Assembly: GCF_030247195.1 (NCBI RefSeq)
Contig: NC_080671.1
Coordinates: forward strand, 100,923,845-100,987,844
Length of the DNA: 64,000 nucleotides
Source: Topomyia yanbarensis
Lineage: Eukaryota > Arthropoda > Insecta > Diptera > Culicidae
Direction of reading: 5' to 3'
Of the stretch, positions 1 to 12,375 are shown piece after piece (the first letter of the stretch is position 1; each line of letters opens with the position of its first letter). A program made the translations under genes and the position numbers. The notes below the pieces were generated by a model. The model made no database searches. It was given only the letters and a program-made list of their open reading frames with translations, and was not told the origin of the DNA.

Positions 1-1018
1 GTACTTCTCCTTTTCTACTTCTAGTAGCAAACCGAATTAAAAATTAGCAACTAGCATCCAGGTTTGTCACATCTTGCATCCAAATGTCAGTACAAGCCAC
101 AGCCAGGGTTGTAACATTCAAATTTTTTTCTTTAATGTCACAGATTTATTTCACAATTAGGCAAACCAAGAGACGTGTTGGATCGGCTGATTATGTCTTG
201 ATTGTTTCTTCTGACGTTACTCCGCACTGCTGGGCACAACGTCCGACAAAACCGTTGATTCGATCCAACATCAAACGAATCGGAACTAATGAAAGATGTT
301 TGTCGGACGGGTTTTTCTGTTCGTAGGAGTAAAGCAAAACAAACTTGTTGACAAAACCCACCACTGATTTGTCAAACAAACGTCTCATAGATTGCCCAAT
401 TTTTGGTCAGAACTTTTTTTCAGAAGAGAGATTTTTAACATTTTCATGAAAATTTCACCGATTTCCACAGATTTTTGGAAATTTTTAAATTTTTCATAGA
501 TTTTTCGGAAATATTACACAAATACAAAATGGCTAAAAGATTTTCTAGACTGAAACACAGCTTCCAATGTGGCCCTGGCCGCAGCTCAGCTTAGGTTGAA
601 AACAAAATGACAACGAGAATTTGAACTGGAACTGATTTTGACATTACCCAGTCAAACACTCCGGAATTTTGACTGGTTTCTGGCGAAATTTTATTGCAAA
701 TGAAACAACTGATTCCGAGGCGGAATTTTTGGTTTTTAGCAGCCAAATATCAGCATCAGCACCAACTCAGTGTATCACTATCTCGAATGAAAACTAATTA
801 TATAAAATGATTCTGTTTGTCATTGTGTTGGTACAGAATACGAAGAATTTTCAACTCCCAGTACAGATTTAATTGTGACAACACTGGTGAGTAGTCGGAA
901 CGATTGGCGTTTGCATTTTTCGTACGAATCAATCCGCTGAAGTTTTCGAGTCCATCATGGTTTACAGACCTTGGCGACATTTCGTAAAAAATGGAATGCG
1001 ACGTTAAATTCTTGAAAA
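1..1018. other. AT-rich non-coding sequence, no supported gene
   Basis: I see no coding signature. The short open frames here have no recognisable motif and no splice context. The sequence after about 1010 rejoins the sequence at 2781 once the hAT-like insertion is removed. Confidence 0.5.
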
Positions 1019-1604
1019 GGTACTCACAGGGCCGTCGAGAGCGGCGGCGGGCCCCAAGGCTAGTGTTACTGACGGGCCCTTCTCAGCTTACTTATTTGAA
1101 TCTTGATTAGAGGACTTGTATATATTCACTCATATATCAAACTATGTTGCTGTTGCTAAAATTGCTATGGTTACGAGTTTTTCAAGTAGCGGGTTCCCGG
1201 GTACTCTTTTGCCCTGTTAAAAATGTACACAATGGTTAACAACCTTATTAGAGGTATATGGAGATAATCCGTTTATTCGCACCACGTTTGTGTCATCGCC
1301 TTTATATATACAGAGGTACTGACTTCATGTTGCCACATTCAATGATATATTTAATTTTGCGCAATAAACGCTTCTACTTGATTATTAGTCTGAAAAATAA
1401 TCAGTACACTATGTCCAACTATGAAATTGTATTATCTTTTCTATCTTTACCTCCATTTGCAAATTTGATATTGTTCACTTCTCCAACAGGTGATTTAAAG
1501 GGACACCTCGAAAAGTAAACAGGAATACAGTTTGACCACAGTACGGCCATTTTCCGCTTTGATCGTCATTCATTTTTATTCACGTTCGACACAGTAGGTT
1601 GAAG

Positions 1605-1745
1605 TAGGGGAGATCGGGGCTAGTTGGCGGGGTTTTTAGTTTTCAATTTTTATCGCCGATTTTTTTAAAGTGTTTGATGCATTGTCTCCATTTTTAGAGA
1701 CAAAAATATGTGACGCGGAAAACCCGCTAACTTACCCCGGCCCCG
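1605..1745. repeat. GGGG/CCCC-rich MITE remnant inside the hAT-like element
   Basis: The sequence begins TAGGGGAGATCGGGGC and later holds an ACCCCGGCCCCGGGGT palindrome beside a 'gttggcgg' motif seen on both sides. A related end occurs near 4641-4665 (GGCCAACCAGCCCCGG...). It looks like a diverged or rearranged MITE; no clean TSD was found. Confidence 0.4.
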
Positions 1746-1846
1746 GGGTAAGTTGGCGGTATGTGAGTATACGCCAAAAACTAAGCAATCAAATGGAGAT
1801 TCAATTACTTCAAGGGTCCTTTTGGAACGTGCCAGTGGCGTAGCCA

Positions 1847-1887
1847 GGGGGGGGGGGGGGGTTGGGGGTTAAACCCCCCCCCCCCCA
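1847..1887. repeat. G-run/C-run inverted repeat
   Basis: A run of about 14 G is followed by a short spacer and a run of about 14 C, just after CAGTGGCGTAGCC. The latter resembles a hAT-type terminus. A matching right end was not found, so this may be one surviving end of a degraded element. Confidence 0.5.
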
Positions 1888-3129
1888 AACCAAAATTAAT
1901 TGGATTGAAAAAAAATTGATACTGACGAATTTAATTTAATATTCCACAAAATATTTTTGGAAAAATATTCTATGATCACTACATTGAGAACTGTGTTTAA
2001 AGCGTCATGAGAACTTTTGGAAAATTGTGGGAAGGGGATCTTGTAACTTATCTCTTAGCCAAAATCCCATAGTTGTCAAATTACTTCAATGTAAAATAAA
2101 ATAACTGTCTGAATTATTATTGTTGACCTAGTACATAAAGTAGATAACTCCTCTAAGAACGTTTGTTTTAACAAATGTTAAATATATCGTCGGTTGTCAC
2201 GGTAAAGATGGACACGTCTATCGATACCAGGACACATATTAGTGTGATTCGTAGTTATACTGCCTAAGCTCGACCCTCATTATCAGAAGACAAAGATTAA
2301 GCCCGTACGATATTAAGCCTGTTCTAATGACCCTGCCACTTCTAGTTTTCCGATCTGTTTACTTCACATCCTTGCTTTCACTTGAGTACTATGTCTCTAA
2401 TTTTCATAACTTTCCCTACCCAGTAATATCTAGCTAATTGAATGTCGTTAAAATGTAAAAAAGAAAATGTGACTAACATAGTCGAAATAAAAAAGGAAAA
2501 AAGTTAAATATAAAATAAAGCTCTGGTATCCACAATAGGAGCTCGAATTCACAAGTTATTAAATTAAAATGTCTTTCAAATTGTTCTCCGCTTTCATCAT
2601 ATGACAATTTAATAGGGTGAATAATTACAAAGAAATTACAATTCTTATTTTTCTTGCTCTTCTATGAATACCAGACGTTTTCACCCATCTTCCGGATAAA
2701 AATTCGGGCCCCCAAACGCGACCCGGGCCCCAGGGCAATTGCCCCGGCTGACCCCCCCTCTCATCGGGCCTGGGTACTCATGAGAATTCATACAAAGCAG
2801 CCTTTAATATTAAAGATTGAAAATAATTATAAACTAATTTCCTGCACTTTTTTAAGGGCCAAAAAATTTATATCGAATCCTGGAAAAGGAAAATGGCTGG
2901 CTAACAAAATGCTGTCAATAGTTTCGGTATTTAACCGTTGTGTGTCCGACGCGGTACCCGGGTACCTTTTCAAGTTTCAATTAATTAAATTCCTATGTTT
3001 TATCCATAGCTGGAAATTGAAATTTTGTGACATCTTAGAACTTTACTAAGTCAAGCTTTTGGGTTAATAATATTGTTGATATAGAAAGGGTGGGAGTGAG
3101 GAGGGGCTCCTGAATTTTTTTATTACGTA

Positions 3130-3801
3130 ACAGGCCGACGTGGGTACCCGGGTACCCACAAAACTAAAATGCCCATAACTAAGGTAATATCCAACCGATT
3201 TCGATACTTTTGGCCGTTTTGGATTCAGGAACTCATCCACTTTTGGACTTGGTAAAAATGAATCGGGTTACTTCATTCGGTTCCCGCGAATCCGGGTTTC
3301 CGGAAGCAGGTTCCAGAGCTGGGGTACTATTTGCGAACTTCAATGGAATACTAGCAATATGGGTATCAAAATTTTCGGAATTGCATCAGTAGGCCGTATC
3401 TCGTGGTTTTGGAACCATTTGGTGATTTGACCCCGGAACGGACATTCCGGAGCAGGTTCCCGTGGGGCCGTGAGTGGCCAATCCATTCCAATTCCATTTT
3501 TCAAATTGCCATAGGGTCCCGTAACAATAAAAAACAGACTTCCGAGACAATTTGAAGAGTTTTGATACTCATATTGCTAGGGCATTATTAAAATTTACAA
3601 ATCACATCCTGGTACTGGAACATTACTCCGGAAAATCCGGATTACCAAAAACCAGATCCATTATTCCGGTTCTATTGTACAGAATCAAAAGGTAGACGAG
3701 TTCCTGAATCCAAAACATCTAAAAGTATCCAAATCGGTTAAAGGAAGCCATAGTTATGAGCATTTCAATTTGTGGGTACCCGGGTACCCTCGTTGGCCTG
3801 T
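3130..3801. mobile_element. Fold-back MITE with TA target duplication and GGTACCCGGGTACC core
   Basis: The ends ACAGGCCGACG and CGTTGGCCTGT are inverted and flanked by TA (3128-3129, 3802-3803). The two halves are inverted copies of each other for roughly 270 bp per arm, with about 140 bp between. Both arms hold a perfect 14-bp palindrome, GGTACCCGGGTACC. The TA flank suggests a Tc1/mariner-type origin. The open frame at 3210-3392 lies in an arm and is not considered a gene. Confidence 0.75.
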
Positions 3802-4274
3802 TAAAGGTGTTTTTTTTGTTGGACACATAACTGTTAAACGTAAATGTATGCTTACATACTTCAATATCAAAACATTCGTTTTTCGATGGAAAGGATAGGT
3901 TAATGTTTGAAAGATGGGTTAATTATTGCATGACAATTTTTATTTGGAAAAATATATTCTGACCACTTGTCGGATTATCGGGGATGAATTTGCTAGATAT
4001 TTTATACCAGTAACGTCGTATAATTTTGAGCTAATGTGTTGATTAACAGTGTATTTTGCAGGGCTTCGACACCACGTGTCGCTAGTGATTTTAAAAAGAA
4101 TTGTGAGAAGTTTTAATTTCGAGTGACCCTTCTCTTCTCTGGTGTGCCGCTTCAATCCTGAAAGTTTTCCTCCTGAGAAGTTTCTGACAGGATTTGTCGA
4201 CCCAACCCCGAACAAAACTCGTCCATTAGCATAGAATCCGCTGCAGATGTAAGCCTCTCTGAAGACGTCAAACG

Positions 4275-4475
4275 GTGAGTGCACGATCTGATTCGAAGAA
4301 GTGGCAAGTTCGTAAACGCCGATTCCACAATAAAAGCAGTATTGGAGGAGCAGAAAATGAAATCAAACGTATGCGTACGCTGGCGGAGGAAAAAAATCAG
4401 CGAGAGCTGGTAACAAGTTCACTAAAGCTGCCAAAGGTAAGTCCAAAAAGGTTAAAAAGACTAAAAAGTGAAGAG
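4275..4475 (+). other. Lysine-rich coding-like stretch, possible degraded gene fragment
   Basis: A basic reading runs for about 55 codons (KKWQVRKRR near the start). It is followed, in a shifted frame, by a Lys-rich tail and a stop at about 4470 (reading KSKKVKKTKK). The composition and single shift resemble a decayed copy of a small basic protein such as a ribosomal protein. I cannot name the parent and no splice sites or poly(A) tail confirm it. Confidence 0.2.
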
Positions 4476-5929
4476 TGGATTTTATTTTCCTTACCTATAT
4501 ACGAAAAAACGATATTTTTTTTTAATTAAATGCTTCCCACTGATACATTTGACGTGTTTAATCTTGTTGTATCTTCATGACAGCGCAAACCGGTTTTCAA
4601 AAAGTCTAACCAGAATGAGTACAGAAATTCCGAAAACTCGGCCAACCAGCCCCGGTCTCCCCTACACTCAAATTAAATACAGAATATTTATATTGGTGCA
4701 GATTTTCCCGACAGATTAGTGCAAACAACGTGTAATTCTGTTGAGTACAATAAAAGTTACTAACGTTCACATTCGTTCCATATTGAAGGGCAGGCCTTAG
4801 TCACAACAATAAAAAAGGATTGATACAGTAACTCCGAGTAATAATCTGCACCAGAAAATGCAGTAATACGCATATCCCTAAAACTCCCTATTGCAACATT
4901 TCTCCCGTTCAGCGAATAGATTTGACAGTCATATTATAATCCACGGTGTGTTTGGTAGAACAATTTTATTCGAAAAAAATCGGCATCGCTAAAACTTCAG
5001 CATGTGATAGAATGGGTTTTTCCCTTTCATTTGAAAGTAAAATTAAAATATTCTGTCGGGGGCTGCAGAACAACTTTTTATTTTAAAGTGTTTTTGTTTG
5101 AAAACTTAGGTTTTACAACGAAACTGGTTCACATTTTCGCCCATAGGCAGTACTTTAGACATTCAAATATCATCAATATGAGAATCTGGTGGACAATAGA
5201 CCTTTCTCGTCCGACCTAACCCCCTTTTTTCTTATTTTTATTCAAAAGACTACACATTTTTAAGAATATTGCCGTTGAAATGAGACTATTTGGAGCTATC
5301 GTGATTTTTTAATGATTTTTTTAAATTTGAAAAATGCAAGAATGTTGAGTATTTTTTTCACCTTTGCAAGAATGGTGGGACTCAAAATGTGTGTTTAGGC
5401 AACACTGTTTTGTATATTTTTGCTTGAGTTCCTGGCAACGCGGCAAATGAAGTGGTGAGTCGCGGTACAAAGTTCATTGGTTATGTAAACAAACTAAAGT
5501 GAACCTCTCGGTGGAGAACATTGCATGATAATGTTTAACCTCACTTTTTTGACAGTTCAGAGAGATTGTTTACATGGTCTTGGAATTTTTGTTGATTCGA
5601 TCATAGTATGAGAAACTTGGTTTGGTTCGCTGCCAAATGTTAACACTTTCCAAACAAGGTCGCTCAGCTGTAATTTTTTATTTGATGTCGGCATCATACA
5701 TTGTTCCGTTAAATTTAACATTTTTACTTTTCATGTACATGACTCATTGTAGAAGTAAGGAATTTCTAGCCAAACATTTGAAAAAGGCCCACTGCCAAAT
5801 GCAAACAAATCGAATTTTCATGTTCTCTATTAAAATCCTGGGACAAAACCTGGATATGTTTTTTTTCTGTTCATTTGATCTCTTGTTTTGCATAGCCACT
5901 CTTTCTTCCTCACATATTTTAAATGGACT

Positions 5930-6014
5930 GGCTGCATTTGACAGTTCCCCCTGACTGCATTTGACGGTTCCCTTTGGCTGCATTTGACAGCTCCCCCTGG
6001 CTGCAATTGACATT
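5930..6014 (+). repeat. Minisatellite, about 23 bp x 4
   Basis: Four imperfect units of GGCTGCATTTGACAGTTCCC type lie in tandem. The equivalent place in the second copy of the long repeat (62769-62835) has three units, so the unit number has changed since duplication. Confidence 0.85.
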
Positions 6015-7258
6015 AGGTTTTTTCGTATCCACACGTCACGTCCCAGTTAAAAACTATCTATCTGGCCATGTGCATAAACATAACGTAACAATGGATTATG
6101 AAGAATTTAGATAATGATTTTATAACAAATTATAAAAGGGCCCGGCTGATATAAAAGTCCTAACTAGCAATACACTTATCATAAAATGATTATAATGGAT
6201 TATTGTAACTGATTCCAAAAGGATTATAAAGGCAGTGAAATACTTACTCAACGAATTAAGGGGAGTGTCTCATGTAAACAATATGCGCAATCAAACTAAA
6301 TAAAACAGTATTAAATTTTACATAGAATTATAATGAATTCGACCAAAACTTCTTTTGGATTAAAGGCTAAAAGGTCAGCTACGGCTGGTGGTGTTGCTGC
6401 AATCGGTTTGCCTTCGGTCACGTTGGACACATTCGACTAACGGGAATATTCAGCGATTCCGATTCGAAGGAAGCAGCGCCAGTAGCAGACTGCTTCGGTT
6501 CAGCAAGACGCTCCGGTATCGGACGAAGCTAACACTCCGGTAGGACGAAGGTTTCAATGAGGGGCTCAGGCATAAGTAGCAGAGTCCTTGCACTTACTGC
6601 TTGTCGAGTGAACAATTCCGACGTAACCACTGCCACTCTCGCCAAGCTTGATCACCGTCATAAGTGCGACGCCAGCGGTATAGTGCCAGGAATAGTCGAG
6701 AAGAGTGCCAGGATTAGGTCTGTTCCAGTACCAGGAGAAACTGGAACCGGAGAAAATCGTTCCTGTACTCTCTTCTTCTCTTTTTTCTTTTTCTGGTAGC
6801 AAACCGGAGTAAAAAGGAGCAAATATTTTTGCTCCTCTTTATTCCGGAGTGACTTCCGTGTACTGGAACAAACCTACTGACTTGCCGAGAGCTACAAGAT
6901 TAAATAGCAGGGCGTTTTTAAAGTGACCGTAGTATAACGTAGAGGCTTTAGGAAGATGATTTATTCAGCAGAATAAGATAGCAAAATTACCCAAAACATA
7001 AGAGCTGGCTGCCGAAGTGAATCCACACACATCATCACCTACAGAGGCAAGCAATATTGGAACGCAGCGAAATTCCTCACAATGAATTGATCTCGTTAGG
7101 TGAAATTCCAGGAAGTACAATTTTCATAGCACAATTTAGTCGACCGAAATTGTAGTCCTCAGTCGAGAGAGAGAGACTGATAGAGTAGCAGCAGCTAGGA
7201 ATTTTTTTTCGAAAGCTAGCAGCGGTTTCGCGTATCCTGCGCTAAGTAGACAGCATTA

Positions 7259-7363
7259 AGAGAGATCTCCGAAGCATGTCAAGTGCTATCAGATGAGAAA
7301 AAACCTCGCATCTATGACCAGTACGACAAGGACGGTCTTCTGACCAACGGTTCCGTTCGGTAA
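7259..7363 (+). pseudogene. DnaJ J-domain 3' fragment (DNAJB6/mrj-like), copy 1
   Basis: The reading EISEACQVLSDEKK followed by RIYDQYDKDGLLTNG matches helix III/IV of a class-B J domain (family pattern ELSEAYEVLSDEKKRRIYD). The reading ends at a stop at 7361. The N-terminal half, with the HPD motif, is absent here: the sequence jumps from repeat DNA straight into helix III. The sister copy at 63490-63690 keeps the N-terminal half instead. This is a pseudogene fragment embedded in the long direct repeat. Confidence 0.8.
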
Positions 7364-7585
7364 TACCATAACACACGGCACCGGCGACACAGATATATTC
7401 ACGACATACTAATTACTTATCCTTCCGAAAAAGTAAATAAATTGACTATGAAATTTATCATTCGCTGCCTAGTTATTTGGTGCCAATTTGAACAATACAG
7501 CAGATAGCTTTATTGCGGTGCCAAAATGATGGCTACTCGGGATATAATATAAATTTACATATAATTTCTCCTCTCTGATATTCTA

Positions 7586-9853
7586 CCAGAATGTATAATG
7601 CTCTGCATTATTATTATCACTCCAATCAAATCCTTCTTACTCCTTATTGTCAGTGCCGAGCGCTATTTTGCATTTGCCGGCTAAATCAACGACAATGCGA
7701 TAATCGACGAAACTTTTGCTGTAATGGAACTTGAACACGAATAATAAATAATTGTTCCATTCGAAAGCGATAACCTTGTTGTCCTCATGTTTGCAGCTAT
7801 CATACGCTGGTAGGCATTCTGACCAATGGAAACGTTCTTCGATATGGGCATTGAACGATCAAAATCATTTCAACAACTTATCATCGACCGAATTCGTTAC
7901 CTATAAAGTTCAGGTAAACTTCACCACCTAAAAATGAATAATCAATCGGATCATCTTGTTAGGAATTAACCCACGAGCAAACAAACAAATGTGTACAAAT
8001 CCTTATCCATCATCCAGAAAGCAATCGTTTTATAGCCCAATGCTTGATCTTACGATTCAGCATATGCCACCGGGTTTTACATCCAGCGCCGATTGGTCAA
8101 TGTACGAACCAGGTTACCATTGTTCCAATCCCAATCCCTCTTGAGTTGATATTCTTTCAAAGAGCATCGAAAGTATTCAAGTAATGTAAATTTTAAAAGT
8201 CCGTGTAAACAAGTCTTAGGTAAACAAGCACACCGAACCGTCAGAAAAGTGAGGTTATACATTTTCATACAATGCTCTATATTATTGACAGGTATATGAA
8301 TGAATCATTTCAGCATCAGTGATGCCAGGTCTATTTAAACAATAGCCTGCAGTAAAAATATAAAAGTCTGCCGAATGCTATAAAAATCTTCAATAAATGC
8401 GACGTAGAAATGTAGTGTGTATATAATTTAAATGATCAAAAATGTTGAAGGCTGGTGTATAAATTGGCTGGCATAGGCTTTGTTCTGCTAAATATTTGTA
8501 ATCTGCAAAAGATCTGCAGTGAAAACACAGAGAACAGACATATAAGCTAAAACAAACTTTCCCGAAAAACCTGTGTAAACATTTAAATGAAAATACGTTG
8601 AAAATCACCATCGCATACAGGTTCGCATGCGTGAATCACCATTGTATCCAAGTTTGCACACAAGTTCCGTATAGCGATTGCTGGCCGATCGAAGCGCCGA
8701 CCAGTGGCAAGTTGCTACTCGCTGTTGTCATTTCAAAGCGACAGTTTTATTTCTTACACAAGTTGAAAACTTTACTTGTATGTCAGTTCTCAGTGGTGAA
8801 AATGCAAAATCTGCAGATTTACTAATATATATGCAGATCTGGCATCCTTTTAGTATTCCCCACAGGAAGTTCATCCAAATGGTGTAAAAATATGGGGAAA
8901 CAAGGCAAGATAGGTATTCAGAATATGGGCTTAAATGAGCAGCTTGCACTATTTTTGATTTTTTCAATAGTAAGAGGTACCAAATCATCGGGGCAATAGG
9001 CAGTAACGAATTGGGGATAAAAAAGGAAGCATCCTATCATATAAAATTTTTTGACGAGAAAGGTCTATTTCATTGCGTACAACTTCGTAGAAAATTACAT
9101 CGCGATCTAAAATCGCCAGAGAAAGCTATTAATTTTTTATCAAAGTTTCTAGAATCGCACGGAGCCCATTGGTTAAGAAGCTTTTTCCAAAAACATTTTC
9201 ATCTGTGAAATTTGGTTTGCCTTATTTTAATTTTAATTTATTTTTAGATATAGAGAAAAGTAGATAAAATTTGAACGAAATTAGTACTCTTTTGTAAGAT
9301 GCTATTACCAATATGAGAATCTAATAATACAGCAAAATGAAACAGTTTTCTTCTGTCACAGATATATTTGTTTCTTAATTTTTATTTCTTCACTCATTCT
9401 GGAGTATGCTTGATGTAATCTTGAATCAACCTTTTTGCTCGTTAGCATCTTGTGGGATATATTTGGCCTAAATTTTAACTTTATATTTGATCAAACTCGA
9501 TTAGATATTCAGTCATTTGATTTGATTTCGATTAGGAATCTTGATTGACAGTTTCATGAAGGATAGAAAAATAATTCAATGAGATTTATGTTCAAGTTTG
9601 TTTACTTTTGGGAATCGCTGTACATTGAACAGAAATCGCAATAGTAAATAAGAAATAAAGGTTTTGTCTATTGTACGAAAATAGCGATCTCAATATAAAA
9701 GTAGATATAGAAAGTATCACCTTTTCCCGAAAGACGTGTTACTGTTAATGTCTCCAGATTCTGAACTGAACTGGAAACTCTGCCTTCTTGATATGTGGTC
9801 TTTGCTCTTATCCCATATTATAAGGGAAATCTTCAATAAACAGACTTGTATTA
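7586..9853. other. Non-coding, weak MITE-like ends only
   Basis: No gene is supported. CAGTGATGCCAGGTCT near 8316 and its rough inverse AGATCTGGCATCC near 8836 suggest an old, degraded TIR element of about 530 bp. The right end lacks CACTG and no TSD is seen. Short open frames at 8.4-9.2 kb overlap one another on both strands and look like chance. Confidence 0.4.
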
Positions 9854-10989
9854 CCGTAAACCGGGGTGACATTGATCACTTTTCGAAGTAATCATTACAT
9901 ATTTTTAGACGCAACACATTTATTTCAAGTTTAATATTTTTAAACCATGTACTGATGTATGGAGAACAAGATTGGATGGTTTTACTTAAAATTGTCCGCT
10001 TACAGCTATTTTTTCAAAAATGATTTCAAGTTGAAGTCCGTTTTCGTGTTCCGGGGTGACTTTGATAACCTGCATGTTCACCCACATTAAGTTATTGATG
10101 TCAATGTTTTTCATTCAAATGTTTGTTTGAACTAATTCTGGAAAGATACTCAATTGTTAAATAGATGTTAATTGGTATTATACGGAGATTTCAATGTACT
10201 GTAAAATTCGAGTAACGAAAATTCGTATAATTTGTGTCCAACTAGAATAAAAGATTCTGAAAACCTTCAAAACGGCTAAAATTGTTTTGTTTCAGTGTTT
10301 TATCAATGTACAAAAAGTTTCATCCATTTTAACACGTTGGAATATCGAACAATAAAAAAATGTTGCGAATTGTAGCTTAAAATAATTTGAAATAATTGAC
10401 AACTAGTTTCACAAAAAGTGTAGTAAAAATAAACAAACTCTTAAAACTAAATTAACATATCCCAATCTAAAGGAAAATAAAAACTCGCTTGTAATTTATT
10501 ACTCTTGCTCAAATCTGAGATTTATTTGTTTTATAAAAAATAGACACTTTACGAAGCTTCGTAAAAATCGGGTAAAGTCAAATTTCGGTTTTTTGTAGTT
10601 TTTGTACCCAAAAACCGAACAATCCCAAGCAACCAAAAGTTCGTATAAGGAAGCTGCATAAGCTTCTCGTTTTAAGTAATTTTTCAGTGCGTTTTATGTT
10701 CTAATAGCGGCTTAAGCAGCTTTCAAGTTCCATTAAAGCTTAAGCAGCTTGGAAGTTCGCTAAGAACTTTATGTGTACTTTAAAGTGTGCTTTTTAAGTA
10801 TTATTCGAACTTCTGGTTGCTTGGGAATATACTCAAAAAGTATAACAAATCAGTATTTTATAAGTTTAGAGTAAAAATCATTTCAAATTGAAATGATTCG
10901 GTAGACTATTCTGGTTTAATAAGCGATCTACGAAAAAAGTTTCGAGTGATCAAAGTCACCCCGATGATCAAAGTCACCCCGGTTTACGG
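9854..10989. mobile_element. TA-flanked MITE, CCGTAAACCGGGGTGAC termini
   Basis: The left end CCGTAAACCGGGGTGAC is inverted at the right end (GTCACCCCGGTTTACGG read with its flank). TA lies on both sides (9852-9853, 10990-10991). The right end also repeats a GATCAAAGTCACCCCG unit twice in tandem. No transposase is visible. The TA target is typical of Tc1/mariner-derived elements. A second MITE is nested at 10624-10825. Confidence 0.85.
10624..10825. mobile_element. Nested 202-bp MITE, CCCAAGCAACCARAAGTTCG termini
   Basis: The two ends are inverted copies (CCCAAGCAACCAAAAGTTCG and, reversed, CCCAAGCAACCAGAAGTTCG). AAT lies on both sides, compatible with a 3-bp TSD. The interior carries several AAGCTTAAGCAGCTT-like inverted motifs. 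It lies wholly within the 9854-10989 element and so is younger. Confidence 0.8.
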
Positions 10990-11399
10990 TACTTTGAGAA
11001 TTTACGAAATATCTGGTCCAGTCTGATATTTTCTTGTTCGTTTTCTGTTGTGATCCGTGTTCAACGAGTAACGACTCCGGAATTTCGTCTTAAAGGAAGT
11101 TATGAAACATGGTTTTGTTCATTTTTCTAAGATTATGTGAAGTGTGTTCAATTTGGAAATAAAATTTGAGGACAAGCAAAAACCTTGCATCTATAAATTC
11201 TGATGAAATGAATCTACCCCAAAAGATAACAAACATGGATCCAAAAGTCAAAGAGCTTTTTTCTCTTTCAATCATATTTCTTTTAATGTTGATGAGGACA
11301 AACAGGATTCTCAACCCAAAGTTGCAATAAAATCCGTCGTTTATTACAATGACTCGAACTGACTACCTTAGTTCATCAAATATAAAGCTTTGAATGTAA

Positions 11400-12375
11400 C
11401 CCTAGAACGTTGCACTGGGGTAAAATATACCCCACGCCATCTTTGGAGCCGTGTGAAGACGAGAATTCGGCATTTACTGACATGGGACCCTAACTATATT
11501 TCAATCTAGAGTTCTTAGTAAGAGTAGGATAAGGTGATATAACCAGTTTGCTTGTAGCCTTCGTGGAAGCAGGTGTCAAAGTTGGCGCGGGGTACATTTG
11601 TACCCCAGTGTACGGTTGCCGTTAATGTTTCGTCAGGGTTCGTGCTGTCAGTGGAAATGTCATTCGTGATAATATCAGTTTAAATACTGGTTGTTTTACT
11701 ACTAAAGCAACAATTTGTATTATATATTCGTTTTTAATCATTTATTCAATTAATTTAATTTAATTTTGAAGTAGACACAAAATCGCTCTCATTTTTGCTG
11801 ATTTTTATTGTTTTATTGTTTATTTTTAATAGTTTTTTAAAATAATGACTCGCAAGTATAATTTGCGCACAGTATCTGCTGTGACGGTAACGTTGCGTGT
11901 TACAAATGTATTACTGATCAGAAATATTTTTTTCATTTCAATTTACACCCCATTTAGTAGTATTTTTCAAAACCGGATTTTCAAACTTTCACTCTTCCAA
12001 ATAATTGCACTTTTTCAAAAATTTTGAAATTCTATTTCATACGGTTTCTAGACCAATCTTTCAACTTTTAGAATCATTTCATTTTTTTTAAATCGGTTGA
12101 AAATTCGCAAAGTTATAGTAATTTTTATGAAAAAAGTCAAAACCACGATCTTTTCAATTTTTTTTGTTCAAACCAATTTATGTATCATTGATTCAATAAA
12201 TTCCGTACTTGCACTCACACATCTGTTTTCGCAATTAAAAAACGAAGAAAATGATGTATTATACATTTCTTTTGTTTGCATTTTTACCTGCGAAAATTTC
12301 GATCAAACTCGTGGGGTACGTTTGTACCCCAGTGCAACGTTCTAGGGTGGAAAACGCAAGTGCAACGTTCTAGGG
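11400..12375. mobile_element. piggyBac-like TTAA element, CCCTAGAACG termini
   Basis: The ends CCCTAGAACGTTGCACTGGG are inverted. The right flank is TTAA (12376-12379) and the left flank GTAA (11396-11399), a one-base change from TTAA. CCCTAGAA-type ends and a TTAA target are characteristic of piggyBac. The right terminus is duplicated: one copy of GTGCAACGTTCTAGGG is near 12331 and a second near 12360. A GGGGTACA/TGTACCCC palindrome recurs at about 11588. No transposase motif is visible. Confidence 0.75.

Larger units (their letters stand above)
1027..2772. mobile_element. hAT-like non-autonomous transposon, 1.75 kb
   Basis: The left end reads CAGGGCCGTCGAGAG and the right end, reverse-complemented, reads CAGGCCCGATGAGAG. 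Both ends are flanked by the same 8 bp, GGTACTCA (1019-1026 and 2773-2780). CAGGG-type termini with an 8-bp target-site duplication are the hAT signature. No transposase is visible inside. The interior includes a GC-rich half-element near 1605-1745 and a G-run/C-run inverted repeat near 1847-1887, so it has been a target for further insertions. Confidence 0.85.
5197..7585. repeat. Long direct repeat, copy 1 (about 2.4 kb)
   Basis: It starts at AATAGACCTTTCTCG and is colinear with 62050-63912 in the same orientation, with about 450 bp extra here (roughly 6190-6620). Shared landmarks are an ATGCAAGAATGTTGA block, a 24-bp minisatellite, an AACGTAGAGGCTTTAGG block and a DnaJ-derived piece. The end is near the 'tctctgatattct' sequence. 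I found no transposase or clear TSD, so it is an unclassified interspersed repeat or transduced segment. Confidence 0.8.

Noticed and set aside
4275..4529. Confident call of a ribosomal-protein retrocopy
   Set aside because: The Lys-rich tail is suggestive but I could not match it to a named protein, and no poly(A) tail or TSD confirms a retrocopy.
8316..8850. Candidate hAT-like element with CAGTGATGCCAGGTCT
   Set aside because: The right end lacks the terminal CACTG and no TSD was found; noted only as weak ends.
12097..12345. 82-codon frame ending at a transposon terminus
   Set aside because: AT-driven composition with Phe/Ile/Lys runs, and it runs into the TIR of the TTAA element.
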